12,042 nt of DNA, from positions 1 to 12,042 of the forward strand of contig JAISDN010000023.1 in assembly GCA_031264785.1 (NCBI GenBank), read 5' to 3'. Source of the stretch: Candidatus Nomurabacteria bacterium. Lineage in GTDB: Bacteria > Patescibacteriota > Saccharimonadia > Saccharimonadales > Saccharimonadaceae. Position 1 is the stretch's first letter. Each line of letters starts with the position of its first letter. The position numbers and the translations under genes were made by a program. Shown one piece after another: positions 1-6,670 of the stretch. The notes under the pieces are model-generated. The model was not told the origin of the DNA. It ran no database searches and saw nothing but the letters and a program-made list of their open reading frames with translations.

Positions 1-1
1 G

Positions 2-2140
2 GCCGATGTCGCGCGGCAGCGTTTGGCGTTCGAGGAATTGTTTGGATTGTTGCTAGCCAGCCGGCTGAATAAGAAAGAAAACAGCAAACTGCGCGGTTAT
101 AAAATCAAATTCAACCAGCCGCAAATCAAAGATTTCGTGGCCAAATTGCCGTTCAAACTGACCAACGCCCAGCGCCGCGCCATCTGGGATATTCTGTGCG
201 ATTTTGAAAAACCTCATCCGATGAATCGGATGTTACAGGGCGATGTCGGCAGCGGCAAGACTGTGGTGGCTGGCGCGGCGGCTTATCAGGCTAGTTTAGC
301 CGGTTACCAAACCGCCATAATGGCGCCGACCGAGATTTTGGCCAGCCAACACGCCGCCACACTGGACAAATTGCTATCACCGTTTGGGGTGCGGGTGGCT
401 CTGCTGACTAGCTCGGTCAAGGGCAAGGCCCGCCAGAAACTTTATAAAGTTTTAGCCAGCGGCGAGATCGATGTGGTGGTCGGCACGCACGCCCTAATTC
501 AGCCGACGGTCAAGTTTCACAAGCTGGGTTTTACGGTCATCGACGAACAACATCGCTTCGGCGTCAAGCAGCGGCAGGAACTGTCAGCCAAAAGCGAAAA
601 CATATTACAACATAAAAACTCCTACAAACAAGACAGTCTTGTTTGTAATCTGCAAGGACAGACCTTGAATAGCTTGAGTAGTGACGCTCAAAAACTTTTG
701 AAAACTTATCCAAAATTTGCCGACGGCCGGATTGATTATACGAATCAAAAAATTTGCTATGTGACAAATTGCACGGTGATTTGCGGCGACGAAATTTTGC
801 TGACCGAGCGCGGCGCCGACGTGATTGCTTATCCGAACAGCCTGAACGGCGTTTCCGGGTTTATTGACGATTTGTCGCTGACGCTGGACGCGGCGGTGCG
901 GCAGGAACTGAGCGAGGAATTATCCGCGCCCAGCGATTTTCAGTTGCGGATTGGCGCGGAATCGGTTCAGCTTGACGAGGAACTGGGTCGGGAATGGCGG
1001 GTTTTTCCGGCGCTGGCGATTTTTGACAAGAAATTCAAGCCCAAAACTAATTGGGAAAATAAAACCGCCAAGTGGGTAAAGCTGAGCGACGTTGGCAAGT
1101 TGAAATTGATGCAGCATTACGCGGAGGTGCTAAAGCTGGCCCTAGCGCTGCAAGGACCGTCCTTGACCAAAAACATATTACAACATAAAAACTCCTACAA
1201 ACAAGACAGTCTTGTTTGTGAAAGAATGCCGCATTTGTTGTCGATGACGGCCACGCCGATTCCGCGCTCGTTGCAGTTGACGGTGTTTGGCGACCTGGAT
1301 ATTTCGGTGCTGAACGAACAGCCGGCCGGCCGTCAGCCGATTACCACGCGGATTTATCAGCCGACTCGGCGTGCTGAACTTTATAAACTTATCCGCGAGC
1401 AGCTCGATCAAGGCCGCCAAGCCTATGTCGTTACGCCGCTGATTGAACAAGCCGAACAGGCCGACACCAGTACAACCAGCACCAGTCGTTGCAAGGACCG
1501 TCCTTGCAACAAACCATCCGCTGCAAGGACCGTCCTTGTAACAAACTCGTCGGTGGTGGAAAAAGCCGCTGCCGAAGCCGAGTATAAAAAAATCGTCAAA
1601 GTTTATAAAGACTTTCGGGTCGGATTGCTACACGGCCGGCTGAAGCCGGATGAAAAGGACCGCGTGATGCGCGATTTTGCCGATCATAAGCTGGACATTT
1701 TGGTAGCCACAACCGTCATCGAGGTCGGCGTCGACGTGCCGAACGCCAGCGTGATGTTGATTGAAAACGCCGATCAGTTTGGCCTGTCGCAGCTCCACCA
1801 ATTGCGCGGCCGGGTCGGGCGCGGGGAACACCAGTCCTTTTGCTATCTGATGGTGAGTGACAACCGTCCACCGACCCGCCGGCTGCGCGAAATTGAAAAA
1901 TCGACCGACGGCTTTTACCTGTCGGAAATCGACCTCCAGCTGCGCGGGCCGGGCGAAATCTACGGCACCGCCCAGCACGGCGACCTCAATCTACAGGTCG
2001 CCAACCTAGCCGACACCAAACTAATCGCCCGCGCCGCCAAAGCCGCCGAAAACTTCATCAACTCCGGCGCAAATCTTGCAAAATATCCAGAACTAAGACA
2101 TAATGTTAGTAAATATCAACGATTAACTACATTGAACTAA
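2..2140 (+). CDS. recG: ATP-dependent DNA helicase RecG, 5'-truncated by window, with internal Nudix-domain insert
   Basis: RecG is a superfamily 2 translocase that remodels stalled replication forks and recombination intermediates. The reading frame is already open at base 2 and ends with TAA at 2138-2140, so the N-terminal wedge domain lies outside the window. Helicase motifs appear in order: motif I GDVGSGKT (239-262), MAPTEILA (Ia), motif II DEQH (542-553), motif III MTATPIPR (1244-1267), then VATTVIEVGVDVPNA and QLHQLRGRVGRG (V/VI) and the RGPGEIYGT tail. In ordinary RecG about 10-20 residues separate DEQHRFG from TATP; here about 200 do, because a Nudix-like domain sits there between two identical 50-bp repeats. 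A second insert of roughly 30 residues (about 1465-1557) lies in the loop after PLIEQAEQA and is built from palindromes. All inserts keep the frame and every helicase motif is intact, so the gene is probably functional. Convergent with rsmD. Confidence 0.95.
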   Translation, partial: ADVARQRLAFEELFGLLLASRLNKKENSKLRGYKIKFNQPQIKDFVAKLPFKLTNAQRRAIWDILCDFEKPHPMNRMLQGDVGSGKTVVAGAAAYQASLAGYQTAIMAPTEILASQHAATLDKLLSPFGVRVALLTSSVKGKARQKLYKVLASGEIDVVVGTHALIQPTVKFHKLGFTVIDEQHRFGVKQRQELSAKSENILQHKNSYKQDSLVCNLQGQTLNSLSSDAQKLLKTYPKFADGRIDYTNQKICYVTNCTVICGDEILLTERGADVIAYPNSLNGVSGFIDDLSLTLDAAVRQELSEELSAPSDFQLRIGAESVQLDEELGREWRVFPALAIFDKKFKPKTNWENKTAKWVKLSDVGKLKLMQHYAEVLKLALALQGPSLTKNILQHKNSYKQDSLVCERMPHLLSMTATPIPRSLQLTVFGDLDISVLNEQPAGRQPITTRIYQPTRRAELYKLIREQLDQGRQAYVVTPLIEQAEQADTSTTSTSRCKDRPCNKPSAARTVLVTNSSVVEKAAAEAEYKKIVKVYKDFRVGLLHGRLKPDEKDRVMRDFADHKLDILVATTVIEVGVDVPNASVMLIENADQFGLSQLHQLRGRVGRGEHQSFCYLMVSDNRPPTRRLREIEKSTDGFYLSEIDLQLRGPGEIYGTAQHGDLNLQVANLADTKLIARAAKAAENFINSGANLAKYPELRHNVSKYQRLTTLN
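597..646 (+). repeat. 50-bp direct repeat, left copy, with 23-nt palindrome
   Basis: Identical over 50 bp to 1170-1219. Its 3' end (624-646) is a perfect palindrome with 11-nt arms (ACAAACAAGAC and its complement) around one central A. It is read in frame as part of RecG, giving a segment containing NSYKQDSLVC. It marks the left border of the Nudix insert. Confidence 0.97.
653..667 (+). repeat. degenerate copy of the CAAGG..CCTTG palindrome (left edge of Nudix insert)
   Basis: CAAGGACAGACCTTG starts six bases after the left 50-bp repeat. The outer five bases pair (CAAGG/CCTTG) but the centre is imperfect compared with the perfect copies at 1151, 1492 and 1524. It encodes part of LQGQTLN. Confidence 0.6.
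1151..1165 (+). repeat. 15-nt palindrome (right edge of Nudix insert)
   Basis: CAAGGAC-C-GTCCTTG is a perfect 7-1-7 palindrome placed four bases before the right 50-bp repeat. The same 15 bases occur at 1492-1506 and 1524-1538. With the degenerate copy at 653-667 it brackets the Nudix domain inside the longer direct repeats. Confidence 0.85.
1170..1219 (+). repeat. 50-bp direct repeat, right copy, with 23-nt palindrome
   Basis: Exact copy of 597-646 at a distance of 573 bp, which is 191 codons, so recombination between the copies would delete the Nudix domain and keep recG in frame. The palindrome occupies 1197-1219. Helicase sequence resumes immediately after with ERMPHLLSMTATP. Confidence 0.97.
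1488..1510 (+). repeat. 23-nt perfect palindrome in second recG insert
   Basis: Arms of 11 nt (GTTGCAAGGAC and its complement) around a central C. It has the same 11-1-11 geometry and GAC-N-GTC core as the palindrome in the 50-bp repeats, but different arm sequence. It is read in frame as RCKDRPCN within a loop of the second helicase domain. Confidence 0.9.
1520..1542 (+). repeat. second, slightly imperfect palindrome, 32 bp downstream of the first
   Basis: It contains the same 15-nt core (1524-1538), followed by TAACAAAC, against CAACAAAC after the first copy. Two arm mismatches would allow at most wobble pairing. The 32-bp spacing and shared flank suggest a partial tandem duplication, and because 32 is not a multiple of 3 the two copies are read in different frames. 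Confidence 0.8.
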
Positions 2141-2141
2141 C

Positions 2142-2167
2142 AAAAAAACACCCCAGATGGAACGGGG
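2142..2167 (-). terminator. weak rho-independent terminator for the rsmD operon
   Basis: On the minus strand, CCCC (2164-2167) pairs with GGGG (2151-2154) around a 9-nt loop that could close one more G-T pair. This is followed by TG and then seven T (2142-2148). The stem is short, so strength is doubtful, but the position just past the rsmD stop and the T-tract fit. The + strand has no T-run after the hairpin, so it would not serve recG. Confidence 0.5.
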
Positions 2168-2190
2168 CCGCTAATTAAATATACAACAAA

Positions 2191-2769
2191 CTAATCCTCA
2201 AAGCGGAAGACTGCTAATGCCGCTTCTCCGTAACTATGATCGTCCACCACAACAACTCCATTAACGGTCGGCACACACAGTCTTCCTGAATAAGATAATA
2301 CCACAAGCCCTTTGGGTTTGACAATGTTTTTTAATGCCGAGACTGTGGAAAAGTCGAAAGTGCCGTCGGGATTTTTCTTAAAATTCTGATACGGCGGGTC
2401 GACAAAAACCACATCGTAAACTTTATTAAGTTTCTGCGCCACCTCTGGAAAAATCGTCGCTGAAACTTTATAAAGTTTGGTTTTGGCTGCCACGTCAAGC
2501 GCCTTAATATTGTCCTCGATCACCCTTCGCGCCGATTTGTCGTTTTCCACAAAATCTGCCCAGACTGCGCCGCGACTTAGCGCTTCCAGCCCAATCGCGC
2601 CCGATCCGGCATACAAATCCAGAACTCGCTTGCCCTGAACCTCAACTCTAGCGAACAGCGCCGACCGCACCCGATCGCCCATCGGATGCGTCGTCCGGCC
2701 ATCCGGCGCTTTAATGAGCCGCCCGCCAAATTCACCGCTGATAATTCGAAGTCTACTCACTACCACCAC
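2191..2769 (-). CDS. rsmD: 16S rRNA (guanine(966)-N(2))-methyltransferase RsmD
   Basis: RsmD methylates G966 of 16S rRNA with S-adenosylmethionine during small-subunit assembly. The start RIISGEFGGRLI, the Rossmann SAM loop DLYAGSGAIGLEALSRGA (about residues 51-68), VEND (strand-2 acid) and the catalytic DPPY (about 124-127) are all diagnostic, and 192 residues is the normal length. Several GTG codons are possible starts. The one at 2758-2760 gives VSRLRIISG, closest to the family start and with only an 8-nt overlap with the upstream gene's stop; the outermost is at 2767-2769. No clear Shine-Dalgarno sequence is seen, which suggests translational coupling to the upstream membrane-protein gene. 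Confidence 0.95.
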   Translation of the reverse strand: MVVVSRLRIISGEFGGRLIKAPDGRTTHPMGDRVRSALFARVEVQGKRVLDLYAGSGAIGLEALSRGAVWADFVENDKSARRVIEDNIKALDVAAKTKLYKVSATIFPEVAQKLNKVYDVVFVDPPYQNFKKNPDGTFDFSTVSALKNIVKPKGLVVLSYSGRLCVPTVNGVVVVDDHSYGEAALAVFRFED

Positions 2770-3817
2770 TTTTCGACAATGACGACAAAACCTGAATCAC
2801 CTGAGCAAGATCTTTGTCATTAGAATTTTTATCGAACCAGATCTCGCCGTCCTTCTCAACATTAATCTTTACCGATCCTACAATATCAGATTCGACGGCG
2901 TCAATAAGTTCCGATTCATTACAAATAGATGTCGGCGTACCATATTTAATACTGTCTTGAACCACCAGAAATCGCCACGTATTTTTATCACGATCAGTCA
3001 TCTGATAATCTACCACCGCCAAGCCGTTTATTCCCGTATCCGACCATTTATAAAACAGCATATCGTTTCTTTCGTTATAACAGGTCACATTAGAACCATA
3101 CAAACCTTCCTCTAAGATTATTTTATAGCCACTTGGAGCACTGAATGTCGTCTCATATATGTCAATGCCAAAGCCATTATCTTTTAGCTCGACCTCCCAA
3201 TTGGCCGGATATCTAAGCGATAGACCGGATAGATTTGAGGTAAAAGTCTTGACGGTTTGGTTGTCTGTAATATTAAGTTGCTGTTCGGCCGCTTCATTTA
3301 TATTACGAGCTGGTTCAGCCGCCTTGTCGGCTTGAACTGCGACAAAAATAAACAATGCCGCTATGGTCAACAACACCAATCCGGATAAAATCACGCCGGC
3401 TAAGGACAGTTTTTTGCCGGCTCGTTTTTTTATTAAAGATATTAGACCAAATATAATGCTCAAAAGCGCCGTCAATACCATTATTGGTAAGAATATAAGT
3501 ATGAAGGCATAGCCAAAGGCAAATCCCATACCCCATTGCATTGACGATGGCGCGGCATAGACGGCCAAAATTAAAATACCGGTAACTACGCCAGCCAAAA
3601 ATGATATTATTCCCAGCACCAAAGCCGCAATGGCCAAGCCTTTTTTGGCTTTGGGTGGCATTTGGGGGTATGGATATGGAGCTGGGTTTTGGTAGGGATT
3701 TGGAGCGGGGGTCGGATTAGGGTTTTGGTATGGGTTTGGATAGGGATTTTGGTATTGATTTAGCTCAGGGGCCGGATTTGGCTCTTGACTTGGTTCGTTA
3801 TTGTTATTTGGATACAT
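2753..3817 (-). CDS. Pro/Asn/Tyr-rich membrane protein (DUF4190-like) with outer PsbP-like domain
   Basis: Function unknown. The first ~55 residues are a low-complexity cytoplasmic tail of NPY/QNP repeats. Then come three hydrophobic segments (about 60-88, 99-129 and 135-161), the first starting KKGLAIAALVLGIISF as in DUF4190-type proteins. After about residue 162 a soluble domain follows, with LSGLSLRYPANWEVE near its start, a signature seen in PsbP-like and related lipoprotein-type folds; two cysteines (in NVTCYNE and SICNE) could form a disulfide. The ATG at 3815-3817 is preceded by a good Shine-Dalgarno sequence, GGGGAAGGA. It is the first gene of a unit with rsmD and overlaps it. The pairing with an rRNA methylase is probably positional rather than functional. 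Confidence 0.8.
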   Translation of the reverse strand: MYPNNNNEPSQEPNPAPELNQYQNPYPNPYQNPNPTPAPNPYQNPAPYPYPQMPPKAKKGLAIAALVLGIISFLAGVVTGILILAVYAAPSSMQWGMGFAFGYAFILIFLPIMVLTALLSIIFGLISLIKKRAGKKLSLAGVILSGLVLLTIAALFIFVAVQADKAAEPARNINEAAEQQLNITDNQTVKTFTSNLSGLSLRYPANWEVELKDNGFGIDIYETTFSAPSGYKIILEEGLYGSNVTCYNERNDMLFYKWSDTGINGLAVVDYQMTDRDKNTWRFLVVQDSIKYGTPTSICNESELIDAVESDIVGSVKINVEKDGEIWFDKNSNDKDLAQVIQVLSSLSKSGGSE

Positions 3818-3860
3818 TGTTTTTCCTTCCCCGATAGTTTAGTAGTTAATGCTTATCGAC

Positions 3861-3889
3861 ATTATGCCTCAGCTGCTGGCATTTTGCAA
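3861..3889 (-). promoter_or_regulatory. sigma70-type promoter for the membrane protein-rsmD unit
   Basis: TTGCAA (3884-3889) and CATAAT (3861-3866) with a 17-bp spacer on the minus strand. The predicted start near 3854 gives a leader of about 37 nt containing the ribosome-binding site. Confidence 0.55.
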
Positions 3890-3933
3890 GATTGCTATAC
3901 CCTCGCCGAGTGATGGATTATTTTTATAAAGTT

Positions 3934-3942
3934 TGCTAATAT
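3934..3942 (+). promoter_or_regulatory. extended -10 promoter for tRNA-Leu
   Basis: TGC-TAATAT, 27 bp before the tRNA. No convincing -35 is visible 17 bp upstream (TGGATT). It is divergent from the promoter at 3861-3889. Confidence 0.45.
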
Positions 3943-3969
3943 GGTTTCACGATTTCCCTTTCGGAATAG

Positions 3970-4054
3970 GCGCGAGTGGTGAAATTGGTATACACGTATG
4001 CCTTAGGAGCATATGCCTTCGGGCGTGGAGGTTCAAGTCCTCTCTCGCGCACCA
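3970..4054 (+). tRNA. tRNA-Leu (anticodon UAG), CCA encoded
   Basis: The acceptor arm GCGCGAG (3970-3976) pairs with CTCGCGC (4044-4050); discriminator A and encoded CCA follow (4051-4054). The anticodon stem TATGC/GCATA encloses the loop CTTAGGA, giving UAG. A long variable arm (around GCCTTCGGGC) confirms a class II tRNA, and the T arm has GTTCAAGTC. No terminator is evident in the ~20 bases before the convergent coaE-coaD gene end. Confidence 0.96.
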
Positions 4055-4075
4055 AAACATAGTTTATTATATTTG

Positions 4076-5808
4076 TCAATAATTATTCAACTCGTTATGT
4101 AAATTTTTTCTAGCCTGCTGGTCGTATTTGTCGGCAAAATAGGGCAAGTGGTAAATTTGCTCACGATTAAGGAAGTTTTGTAAAACTTGTTTGCGGCCGT
4201 CATTAAACACATTGTCTGGAAAATGAGCATATTCTTGTCGTATTTGTCCAGCATAACGGTTGTAAATATCGGGTGATTGAGACCCAAAATGGCCAAATCA
4301 ACATCGGCTAACAGGTTACTTAATAGGGCATTAGAATTATCAGCGCCGTCGTGCTTAGTGGCCAAGATAGCGGCGGCAATTTGTTCAATAGACCGCTGGT
4401 CATAGCCCAGCTGGTAGGCAAATTCGTCGGCTATTTCGGCGCTTGTTTCCTCATCTTCCTGACCACCGTGAGCAAAATCGTGAAGAATCCAAGCAAACTT
4501 AGCCAAGTCAAGTTGAGCGTCGTCTAGATCGTCTTGATTGGCCAGAGCAAACTCCTCCAGTTCGTGCAAACCACGAACGATATGTCCGGAGTCGTGATAG
4601 CGGCGACGTGGATTAGAGTAAGCCTGAATAATTTCGTTTGTTATGGCAGAATTTTCTTGGTTGTTGTCCGGCCCGCCGATTAAGGACTGCCATTCTTGGC
4701 GAAGTTTTTTGTTGCTGAAGGCTCGGGTCGTGGCATCTGGGGCAAACTTTGGCATAACGTCTATCCAGTCATCTGTACCATAAATCTCTTTTCGGACCAA
4801 GCTGGAACTGATAATTTCATTGCCATTTCCGCGAGAAGGAATATAAAAGGTGTCTAGCTCTTTAGAAATTAGACGATTAGCCACCGCGATTCCATCTTCG
4901 ACGGCGTAATCCTCAGGTGAGCGGACACCGCGAATTAGGCTTTTAATACCGCGTTGCTCGGCATATTTGGCAATAAAGCCGCCAGACAATTCGGCAACTT
5001 CGACCGCCGCGCCATAACGTTCGGTCGCCGCCCTAACTATGTCGGCCCGCTCGCCGATGGTAAACATATATTTATCAACCTTGTCGCTGTTGGTAGCAAC
5101 TACAACTACAATTCTTTCAAAGGCTTTTAGGCCTTGCTCAATCACCTCCATATGCCCATTAGTGATTGGGTCAAAAGAACCGGCATAAATGGCGGCTCTG
5201 GCCGCGCTAGCGTTAATTTTAATCTGCTTCAAAACATTTGTTACTTGCTGTTCGAGAAGTTCTTGATCGCCGTTATTAATGATGACATAGCTAGCTTTGG
5301 CCAAATTCATAATCGGCGGGGTTTGCGCCTCCATACGCTGCCGCGCCTGCTGTTCCGTCCAGTCGCTATTGCGCTGCAAGATGCGGTTTAGGCGTACATC
5401 GTCATCGGCGTAAACTGTGATAACACTATCATACTGGGGCGGGGTGCCGGTTTCGGTCTTGTCTAGCAATGGGATTTCAGCAAATGCCGCTTCTTGACCA
5501 GCCTGTTGCCCTTCGCGCCAAAAACCATCAAGGGCCGTCCGCACCACTGGGTGAGTGAGGCTCTCCAGTAATTCTTTTTGTTCGCTATTGTTTGGGTCAA
5601 ATATCAGAGCCGCCATTTTACTGGTGTCGATTTGTCCCTCAGTGAATACGTCATAATTAGCAAACATCTTATGCACCACCGGCAAAGCTAGAGCCTCGCG
5701 AGCGGTTTTATCGGCATTAAAAACTTCGCTGCCCGACTGCTGCCCAATAATATCGCCAACTGTCGACTTACCGGACCCAATCCCGCCGGTGATTGCCACT
5801 CTTTCCAC
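4076..5808 (-). CDS. trifunctional fusion CoaE-CoaD-HD phosphohydrolase, frameshifted near 3' end
   Basis: Residues 1-195 are dephospho-CoA kinase (CoaE): P-loop GGIGSGKST, LTHPVVR, EIPLLDKTE, the RILQRN lid region and the ASYVIINNG end. Residues 205-345 are phosphopantetheine adenylyltransferase (CoaD): AGSFDPITNGHMEVI with TNGH, NSDK, LIRGVRSPEDY and ISSSLVRKE. Together they make CoA from phosphopantetheine (CoaD first, then CoaE). Residues ~385 onward resemble the COG4339 HD-superfamily hydrolases: RRYHDSGHI, WILHDFAHG, LATKHD and LLADVDLAILG supply the metal ligands. The uninterrupted frame ends at 4087, but after NHP (4270-4275) it becomes unrelated. Adding one C restores DIYNRYAGQIRQEY, NREQIYHLPYF and a TGA at 4076-4078. 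The start is GTG (5806-5808) behind GAAAGGA. The domain order is the reverse of animal CoA synthase. The substrate of the HD part is unknown. Confidence 0.9.
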
Positions 5809-5840
5809 ACATATCCTTTCGATTGCTAGTATATTCCTAT

Positions 5841-5869
5841 ATCATAGCACAATAGTATGTTAATTGCAA
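5841..5869 (-). promoter_or_regulatory. sigma70 promoter with extended -10 for the coaE-coaD-HD gene
   Basis: TTGCAA (5864-5869), a 17-bp spacer and TGC-TATGAT (-10 at 5841-5846) on the minus strand. The same TTGCAA -35 is seen at 3884-3889. The predicted start near 5834 leaves a leader of about 26 nt with the GAAAGGA site. It lies just past the liaF-like stop, so the fusion gene has its own transcript. Confidence 0.65.
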
Positions 5870-5878
5870 ATCTATAAG

Positions 5879-6670
5879 TTAAACGTAAATAATCTCGACA
5901 CCAGACAAGTTTAGTTCGCCGGTCAGCTCGACGATTTTTTCGTCTTTGGGGTCGAAGCGGCGGCGTTGATTTTTTTCTTCGATGCCGGCTAGGCTGCAGT
6001 GGACGTTGTTGACGATCCGCCACGCGCTGGGGATATAGAGTTCGAGTCCAGAGAACGAGGCATCGAGGAGGTCGATGGTGGCTTTGTCGCCTTTGATGCT
6101 AGCGTTGTCGAAGTAGATTTTGACCGAGCTGAAGTTGCAGTCGATGCGAGCGTGGCGAAAGTCGTCGGATTCGACATATTTGATGGCCGAGCCAAAGTTG
6201 ACATCAATTGAAATGTCGCTGTCTTCGGTGGTTTTGTTGTGGCGAGGAGACGGACGGTTTTTGCGGCGATGGTGCCAATAGCGACGGCGGTGGAATAGAA
6301 TGCTAAAGCCGATGGCGGCTAGGCCGGCTACGGCCCAAATTGCGCCGATGGTCGAGTCGCTGACACTCAAATATTCGGTTTGGTAATTGGCGATGGTGGC
6401 GATGCCGGCGAGGGGCAAAAACAGCCCGAACCACTTTAGCCGAAACAGCGAGGCGATGGTCAGCGCGGCTAGGAAAATCGCTAGCACCAACCAGCCGATA
6501 TTGCTAATGCCGGACAGGGTGAAAACGTCTAGCAAGCTGAGGACAATTGTGGCGGCTGCCACTAAAAACAGCAGTCCCCAAAATACTCGCCAAACGCCGA
6601 AGCGGCGCGGTCGATCGCTGCACCATTCGCCGACAAAGACTTCGGTGTCGTCATTTATTACTTTTTTCAT
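5879..6670 (-). CDS. LiaF-like membrane protein (four helices plus cytoplasmic/outer beta domain)
   Basis: The N-terminal half holds about four hydrophobic segments (starting near VWRVFWGLLFLVAAA, ISNIGWLVLAIFLAAL, WFGLFLPLAGIATIA and STIGAIWAVAGLAAIGF), then a basic RRRYWHHRRK stretch. The C-terminal half is a repeating beta pattern (NFGSAIKYV, NFSSVKIYF, SFSGLELYIPSAWRIV, LSGVEIIYV) typical of LiaF-like domains, which in Firmicutes restrain cell-envelope stress systems. The ATG at 6668-6670 is preferred over the one at 6683-6685: AAAGGAG lies five bases before it, and the earlier start would have to encode that site. The start overlaps the end of the LytTR gene by 20 nt, so the two are coupled. 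A role as membrane partner or sensor of the LytTR protein is inferred. Confidence 0.8.
   Translation of the reverse strand: MKKVINDDTEVFVGEWCSDRPRRFGVWRVFWGLLFLVAAATIVLSLLDVFTLSGISNIGWLVLAIFLAALTIASLFRLKWFGLFLPLAGIATIANYQTEYLSVSDSTIGAIWAVAGLAAIGFSILFHRRRYWHHRRKNRPSPRHNKTTEDSDISIDVNFGSAIKYVESDDFRHARIDCNFSSVKIYFDNASIKGDKATIDLLDASFSGLELYIPSAWRIVNNVHCSLAGIEEKNQRRRFDPKDEKIVELTGELNLSGVEIIYV

Larger units (their letters stand above)
647..1169 (+). other. Nudix-hydrolase-like domain inserted in frame within recG
   Basis: The 174 codons between the two 50-bp repeats have no counterpart in RecG and read as a near-complete Nudix protein. YPKFADGRIDYT (about 708-743) is followed by beta strands around GDEILLTERG, then SGFIDD and a Nudix-box-like segment, QELSEEL (904-924), and finally NWENKTAKWVKL near the end. 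The box keeps the E-L-x-E-E acidic core that binds metal in this family. However, the arginine expected just before that core is replaced by Gln, and the position of the earlier glutamate is not conserved. Nudix enzymes hydrolyse nucleoside diphosphates linked to another group; the substrate here cannot be told. Length and closure suggest a whole domain captured as a unit rather than a fragment. Whether it is catalytic or a passive passenger is open. Confidence 0.8.

Noticed and set aside
647..1169. Insertion sequence or transposase gene
   Set aside because: The inserted protein has Nudix, not transposase or recombinase, motifs, and the flanking 50-bp repeats are longer than a target-site duplication.
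597..1542. CRISPR array
   Set aside because: Repeats are too few and unevenly spaced, are palindromic, are translated in frame inside recG, and no cas genes are near.
1488..1542. Rho-independent terminators
   Set aside because: The palindromes are not followed by T-runs and lie inside an open helicase frame.
2..2140. recG pseudogene
   Set aside because: Despite two inserts the frame is open throughout and all conserved motifs after the window edge are intact.
4055..4080. Terminator between tRNA-Leu and the convergent coaE-coaD gene
   Set aside because: Only AT-rich sequence with a tiny AAAC/GTTT pairing is present, with no GC stem.
4268..4276. Canonical -1 programmed frameshift site
   Set aside because: No X-XXY-YYZ slippery heptamer is present and no clear stimulatory hairpin was seen; a recent deletion or sequence error is simpler, although recoding is not excluded.
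5134..5391. Plus-strand small gene within the CoaE/CoaD region
   Set aside because: It is the complement of well-supported enzyme sequence, has no ribosome-binding site and resembles nothing.
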